NCBI GenBank assembly: GCA_001785575.1
Contig: MFUC01000007.1
Span: 1-16,762 of the forward strand
DNA length: 16,762 bases
Direction: 5' to 3'
From: Candidatus Nomurabacteria bacterium RIFCSPHIGHO2_02_FULL_38_15
GTDB taxonomy: Bacteria; Patescibacteriota; Minisyncoccia; Phycocordibacterales; UBA9973
Part shown: piece by piece, positions 12,735-16,762 of the stretch
Layout of the letters: each line of letters starts with the position of its first letter
Position numbering within the stretch: position 1 is the stretch's first letter
Notes under the pieces: generated by a model
The model's input: only the letters and a program-made list of their open reading frames with translations
Told to the model about the DNA's origin: nothing
Database searches by the model: none
Made by a program: the position numbers and the translations under genes

Positions 12735-15194
12735 ATGGAGAAAGTATCGAAAAAACCCTTAAAACAATCAATAAATACTGCTAAAAAAAGGCTTGTATTA
12801 CTAGACACGCATGCAATTATTCACCGGGCCTATCATGCCATACCCGACTTTACAACCAGTAGTGGCAAGCCTACGGGCGCCTTGTATGGCCTGTCTACAA
12901 TGATTATGCGCATTATTGCTGACCTAAAGCCTGACTATATTTTGGCCGCGTATGACCTACCTCAAAAAACCTTTCGCCACGAAGCCTATGAGGCCTATAA
13001 GGGTACCCGCCAAAAAACCGACGACATTCTAGTTACGCAATTAATTGAGTCTCGTGAATTGGTCAAAGATTTTGGCATACCGATTCTTGATGCGCCGGGT
13101 TTTGAGGCTGATGATATTTTGGGTACCATCGTGCACCAAATAAAAAATAATAAAGATAATAAAAATATTGAAGTAATCATTGCTTCGGGTGACATGGATA
13201 CCATGCAGTTAGTTAATAACACACATGTATTTGTTTATACTTTGAAAAAAACATTGAGCGAAACTATTTTATATAACGAAGATATGGTGGTTGAAAGGTA
13301 TGGTTTCAAGCCTGAATTTATACCTGACTACAAAGGCCTACGTGGCGACACCTCTGACAATATCATAGGTATTGCTGGCATTGGCGAGAAAACCGCCACA
13401 ATTTTAATTGCTAAATACGGCACGATTGAAAATATGTACAAAGCTTTAGAAAAAGACATTGTAAAATTTAAAAACGAAGTCGGACTAAGTGACAGACTAA
13501 TTAATTTAATTAAAGATGGCCAGGATGAAGCGATTTTTTCAAAAACTTTAGCGACCATCAGGCATGATGCGCCAATTGAATTTAAAATTGATGAATGTGA
13601 TTTTCGTAAAAATTTAGATGTTGAAAAATTACACAGGGCTTTTACAAACTTAGAATTTCGCTCATTGCTAACTAAAATTGATGTTTTAAAAAATGGGCAA
13701 AGCCAACCAGTTCAAAATCCAGAGCCAAAAAATGAAATAAAAAAAGAACAAGAAATTAAAACAGAGATAGAAAAAAAGCCCGTGCCCAAAGACATCGCCC
13801 TAATGACAACTTTGATTTACTCTGATTATGTTGACCCAAGCTGGGGTAATGTTTTGCAGGTGGCTAAATTAAATAGCATGCCTGATAAAGAAAACGAAAT
13901 TAGGGATTTATTATTGGCACGCATGGAGGCCGAGGGCGTGCTGAATGTTTATAAACACATTGAACAGCCGCTGATTGGGATTGTTGAAAAAATGGAGGTC
14001 AACGGTATTTTAATAGATGTAAAACTTTTGGAACAGTTGAGTAAAAAATATCATACTGAGTTAGACGAAATAGAAAAAAGCATTTTCGGGCTTGTAGGTA
14101 GCGAGTTTAATATTAACTCGCCCAAGCAAGTCTCTGAAATTTTGTTTGACAAATTAGAGTTGAACAAAAATCTTAAAATTAAAAAAAGTGCCGGCGGTAA
14201 AATTTCAACCCGCGAAAGTGAGCTTGAAAAAATGCGCGACCTGCACCCGGCAATTGGCAAAATATTGGAGTATCGCGAACTGCAAAAATTACTTTCAACT
14301 TATTTAGATGTTTTGCCAACTTTGGCCGGCACTGACGGTCGTATTCACGCTACCTTTAACCAAATTGGGGCAGTGACGGGGCGTTTTTCATCTAAAAATC
14401 CTAATTTGCAAAATATTCCAATTAAAACTGAAAAGGGCAGAGTTATTAGAAATGCTTTTATTTCAGAGGATGGTTATTCGCTAGTTGTATTGGACTACGC
14501 CCAGGTTGAGTTGCGCCTGGCGGCTTTATTTTCGCAAGACACCGCCATGCTTGAGGCCTTCAATAGTGGCAAAGACATTCACACCGTTGTAGCGGCCAAG
14601 ATTTTTCATGTGCCTGAGGCCCAGGTTACCCGCGAACAAAGACGCAGCGCCAAAACTATAAACTTTGGTATTTTGTACGGTATGGGCGTTAATGCTTTGC
14701 GCGAGGGCTTGGGCACCAGCCGGGCTGAGGCGCAAATTTTTTACGACGCTTATTACCAAGAGTTTGCCACATTGGCTAATTATTTGGAATCGGTTAAGGT
14801 CTTTGCACGTGAGAATGGTTTTACACGTACGTTGTTTGGGCGCAAGCGAATTTTTAACAACATAAAATCAGTGTTGCCTTTTTTACGAGCTCAGGCCGAG
14901 CGCATGGCCATAAATGCCCCAATTCAAGGTACGCAGGCCGACATGACCAAGTTGGCCATGATTGCCCTAAACAGCTTGATTGCAAAAAAATACAATGACA
15001 ATGATGTAAAAATCGTTTTGCAAATTCATGACGAGTTGGCTTATGAAGTCAAGGACGAAATTGCTAATAATTTTTTGGTCGATGCGGTTGGTGTTATGTC
15101 GGGCGTTGTGCCACCTGGATTATTTGAGGGTAAAATCCCGGTTAAATTTGAAGTCTCGGGGGGTATTGCCAAAGACTGGGGTAGTGTGAAATAA
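12735..15194 (+). CDS. polA: DNA polymerase I (5'-3' exonuclease and polymerase domains, proofreading domain reduced)
   Basis: An 819-residue family A polymerase for gap filling and primer removal. The N-terminal 5'-3' nuclease shows D24, D74 (AAYD), E124/D126/D127 (FEADDI), D153/D155 (SGDMD) and GDTSDNI at 204-210 with the helix-hairpin-helix IAGIGEKTA. The middle part (about 320-410) is short: a Lys/Glu-rich linker and a remnant, with no DxE 3'-5' exonuclease motif. The polymerase domain has TGRFSSKNPNLQNIP (548-562), motif A LDYAQVELR (D587), motif B RRSAKTINFGILYG (K640, F644, Y648) and motif C QIHDEL (H765, D766, E767). F644 at the position that sets sugar discrimination is the common form that disfavours dideoxynucleotides. 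The ICMT-like gene starts 7 bases after its stop. Confidence 0.96.
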   Translation: MEKVSKKPLKQSINTAKKRLVLLDTHAIIHRAYHAIPDFTTSSGKPTGALYGLSTMIMRIIADLKPDYILAAYDLPQKTFRHEAYEAYKGTRQKTDDILVTQLIESRELVKDFGIPILDAPGFEADDILGTIVHQIKNNKDNKNIEVIIASGDMDTMQLVNNTHVFVYTLKKTLSETILYNEDMVVERYGFKPEFIPDYKGLRGDTSDNIIGIAGIGEKTATILIAKYGTIENMYKALEKDIVKFKNEVGLSDRLINLIKDGQDEAIFSKTLATIRHDAPIEFKIDECDFRKNLDVEKLHRAFTNLEFRSLLTKIDVLKNGQSQPVQNPEPKNEIKKEQEIKTEIEKKPVPKDIALMTTLIYSDYVDPSWGNVLQVAKLNSMPDKENEIRDLLLARMEAEGVLNVYKHIEQPLIGIVEKMEVNGILIDVKLLEQLSKKYHTELDEIEKSIFGLVGSEFNINSPKQVSEILFDKLELNKNLKIKKSAGGKISTRESELEKMRDLHPAIGKILEYRELQKLLSTYLDVLPTLAGTDGRIHATFNQIGAVTGRFSSKNPNLQNIPIKTEKGRVIRNAFISEDGYSLVVLDYAQVELRLAALFSQDTAMLEAFNSGKDIHTVVAAKIFHVPEAQVTREQRRSAKTINFGILYGMGVNALREGLGTSRAEAQIFYDAYYQEFATLANYLESVKVFARENGFTRTLFGRKRIFNNIKSVLPFLRAQAERMAINAPIQGTQADMTKLAMIALNSLIAKKYNDNDVKIVLQIHDELAYEVKDEIANNFLVDAVGVMSGVVPPGLFEGKIPVKFEVSGGIAKDWGSVK

Positions 15195-15201
15195 TCAAGC
15201 T

Positions 15202-15675
15202 ATGCAAACTCAAAGCCTTAGAAAAACAATTCACGGAGTTTTGACCGAGTCGTATATGGTGTATATGGTATGTCTTTTGGCGGGTATTATTTTAGATGGC
15301 TTTTTCAAAATTAACTTTACTAATGTTGGTATGCAGTACTTGGGTTTGGCCTGCATGGTTTTAAGTCCACTCTTAATTTCATGGGCTCAAAAAGCCTCAC
15401 GCAAATTCAAGCACGTTCATTCATTGCGCGAAGTTACCCCGCATGATTTTATGTACGGGCCGTATAAATTTTTGCAGTCGCCAACCCACATGGGCATTTT
15501 CCTGCTGTCACTTGGATTTTCGCTAGTTATTAATTCTGTTGCACTAGTTTTGGCAACATTTGTGGCCTATTTAATAACTCACTTAATTTTTATACCCACA
15601 CAGCAAAAACTTTTGAAGAAAAAGTATGGCGCCACATATGAAGCCTATTTAAAAAAGGTTAGACTTTCAATCTAA
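15202..15675 (+). CDS. Integral membrane protein, ICMT/phospholipid methyltransferase-like
   Basis: A 157-residue protein with about four membrane segments (roughly 17-33, 43-61, 97-111, 112-132). GPYKFLQSPTHMG at 86-98 matches the 'GPY.y.RHP.Y.G' signature of the isoprenylcysteine carboxyl methyltransferase/PEMT fold, and KKYGATYEAYLKKV at 140-153 matches the C-terminal 'fG..Y..Y...v' segment. The acidic EE pair usual before that segment, which helps bind S-adenosylmethionine, reads QQ here (TQQKLL), and the RHP motif reads QSP. So the fold is likely but methyltransferase activity is doubtful. It starts 7 bases after polA and its stop TAA overlaps the next ATG by one base, indicating an operon with coupled translation. 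Confidence 0.72.
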   Translation: MQTQSLRKTIHGVLTESYMVYMVCLLAGIILDGFFKINFTNVGMQYLGLACMVLSPLLISWAQKASRKFKHVHSLREVTPHDFMYGPYKFLQSPTHMGIFLLSLGFSLVINSVALVLATFVAYLITHLIFIPTQQKLLKKKYGATYEAYLKKVRLSI

Positions 15676-16355
15676 TGATTTCTGTCTTTATAAATCATAC
15701 CCGCGATGATATCCGAGCTTTTTTGAACAAAAAGAAGCTGGCCTATAAAAATATTGAAAATCCTGACAGTGTAATACTTGAGGATTTAGCTAAACAGAAT
15801 AATATTTTTGAAAGCCAAAACAATTATTTAATTTTTGAATATCCTAATAATAAAGACGAAGCCAGTATTTTAAGTAGCGACTTTTTGATCAATTCGCCCC
15901 ATAATTTTTATTTTGAATGTTTGTGCGCCAAAACTTCATTACCTAAAAAAGCCCAAGATTTTGTTGTTCAAAAAACCGAAGAAAAAAACTCAGCAAAAAA
16001 TTCAAAGAACAAAGATGCTACAAATATTTTTTTACTGTCTGAAGCCTTTTTTTCAGGTGATACTAAAAAAACCTGGCTGGCTTTTCAAAGACTTAAAAAT
16101 ATCAGCAGTCCCGAGGAATTACACGGCACGTACCTGTGGGCCATTAAAACACTATCAATGGCTCGCGATAGCGGGGCTAAAAAAACTTTGTCACCTTTTG
16201 TTTTAAACAAAATCAGCCCCAGCCTAATTAAACTTGATAAAGATACTTTAAATACATATTACAAGCAGGTATTATTTTTAAGCATAGACGCCCACCTTGG
16301 TAAAATAGACTTTGAAAAAGGCCTTGAAAAACTGATTTTGCAAATGCCTAAATAG
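15675..16355 (+). CDS. Short DNA polymerase III delta (HolA)-like protein
   Basis: A 226-residue, lysine-rich soluble protein. The C-terminal part (about 116-222) matches the helical clamp-loader delta domain: IFLLSEAFFSGDTKKTWLAF ('f.L.dAl..gd...a...l'), SPEELHGTYLWAIKTL, then LSPFVLNKISP and DAHLGKIDFEKGLEKLIL (family pattern 'D...K.G..d....le..i'). The N-terminal part (1-90, with NIFESQNNYLIFEY) looks like a contracted delta AAA+-like domain ('...lF....lvil'). Delta opens the beta clamp so that it can be loaded onto DNA. Canonical HolA is about 330 residues, so this is a reduced version or a paralogue; the assignment is by pattern. The ATG overlaps the preceding stop (TAATG). Its association with polA fits a replication role. 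Confidence 0.6.
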   Translation: MISVFINHTRDDIRAFLNKKKLAYKNIENPDSVILEDLAKQNNIFESQNNYLIFEYPNNKDEASILSSDFLINSPHNFYFECLCAKTSLPKKAQDFVVQKTEEKNSAKNSKNKDATNIFLLSEAFFSGDTKKTWLAFQRLKNISSPEELHGTYLWAIKTLSMARDSGAKKTLSPFVLNKISPSLIKLDKDTLNTYYKQVLFLSIDAHLGKIDFEKGLEKLILQMPK

Positions 16356-16370
16356 TTTACATATTACGTT

Positions 16371-16399
16371 TTGACAAATGCGTACTAAAAAGCTATCAT
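16371..16399 (+). promoter_or_regulatory. Promoter of the ZIP-like gene
   Basis: Consensus TTGACA at 16371-16376, a 17-base spacer, TATCAT at 16394-16399. The start would fall near 16406, only a few bases before the ATG at 16410. Confidence 0.7.
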
Positions 16400-16409
16400 T
16401 CCACCAAGT

Positions 16410-16762
16410 ATGGAAATAATGACTGCAATATTTTTATTAGCGCCAATAGCTTCATTGCTAATCGCGTACTTATTTTTCTCAAAAAGCGGGCATGATCGGG
16501 GGCACTTTTTCCATGTATTTTCAGTGGCTTATTTGGCCACATTGGCCTTTAGGGAAATAAACGAAATTGTAAAACATAGCGTTTGGTTTTGGTTACTAAT
16601 TATTTTAATAATCTTAGGTATAATTTTTGCTGTCAGGAAGTTCATTAGGGCTAAATCAAACTGGAACATATTTTCGCATCATCACCATAGGGAGTTTTCA
16701 TATGTATTGGGGTGCCTGTTCATATTTCATTCTTTTGTAGATGGTTTGATTTTTGGAGGCTC
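16410..16762 (+). CDS. ZIP-family-like metal transporter, N-terminal part (runs off the window)
   Basis: An open frame from ATG 16410 with no stop before the window end, 117 complete codons. It begins MEIMTAIFLLAPIASLLIAY (membrane segment 1), then a loop rich in His (SGHDRGHFFHVF), a second segment, a third (FWLLIILIILGIIFAV), a basic loop ending in SHHHHREF and a further segment with FHSFVDGLIFGG. The H-x-x-x-D-G arrangement in that segment, after a His-rich cytoplasmic loop, is the metal-site signature of ZIP transporters (compare HNFxDGxaIG), which carry zinc or related divalent cations. The remaining helices lie outside. A consensus promoter sits directly upstream, so it is a separate unit from the polA cluster. 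Confidence 0.65.
   Translation, partial: MEIMTAIFLLAPIASLLIAYLFFSKSGHDRGHFFHVFSVAYLATLAFREINEIVKHSVWFWLLIILIILGIIFAVRKFIRAKSNWNIFSHHHHREFSYVLGCLFIFHSFVDGLIFGG

Noticed and set aside
1..16762. CRISPR array, rRNA, tRNA, transposase or integrase
   Set aside because: No spaced direct repeats, rRNA or tRNA-like cloverleaf, or recombinase motifs were seen on reading both strands, though no tRNA or profile search could be run.

Overview
The window reads as an AT-rich chromosomal segment of a small-genome bacterium, most likely of the Candidate Phyla Radiation (Patescibacteria, Parcubacteria-like). This is an inference from gene content: the end of dnaA followed by dnaN, a very short DciA-like protein, a DNA polymerase I without a recognisable proofreading motif, a shortened HolA-like protein, a lone PilB/GspE ATPase and Pro/Thr/Asn-rich secreted proteins with C-terminal membrane anchors. 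TGA is used as an ordinary stop (ruvB), so the standard bacterial code applies. Starts generally lack Shine-Dalgarno sequences; several lie just downstream of a -10 box.

Layout. Positions 1-1610 (+): dnaA 3' end, a short DnaA-box-like/promoter region, dnaN and a DciA-like gene (replication initiation). Positions 1624-5906 (-): ruvB-ruvC (Holliday junction processing, 4-nt overlap), a tiny very acidic protein with its own promoter and terminators on both sides, and a class A penicillin-binding protein. Positions 5957-6210 (+): a consensus promoter followed by a strongly structured non-coding RNA ending in a 20-bp stem plus T7. Positions 6217-7293: a 20-bp perfect direct repeat brackets two divergently transcribed small genes (an HD-domain phosphohydrolase and a 64-aa protein). 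The right repeat copy is the last codons and stop of the pilB gene, so this looks like a small accessory cassette inserted at the pilB 3' end. Positions 7274-8977 (-): pilB/gspE-type ATPase.

Positions 9011-12175: two GC-rich, multi-hairpin palindromic elements bracket two secreted/membrane-anchored protein genes that share an almost identical promoter module (TTGACTTTTTC, TATAAT, downstream AATACA). Positions 12202-16355 (+): tsaE (tRNA t6A synthesis, carrying an in-frame palindromic insertion), polA, an ICMT/PEMT-like membrane protein and a HolA-like protein, closely spaced like an operon. Position 16410 to the end: the start of a ZIP-like metal transporter running out of the window.

The core genes serve replication, repair, wall synthesis and tRNA modification. 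The most interesting non-core items are the orphan structured RNA, the direct-repeat-bounded cassette beside it, and the three palindromic elements. No CRISPR array, transposase, integrase, rRNA or tRNA was recognised. Promoter, terminator and RNA-fold calls were made by eye, without energy calculations or database searches.
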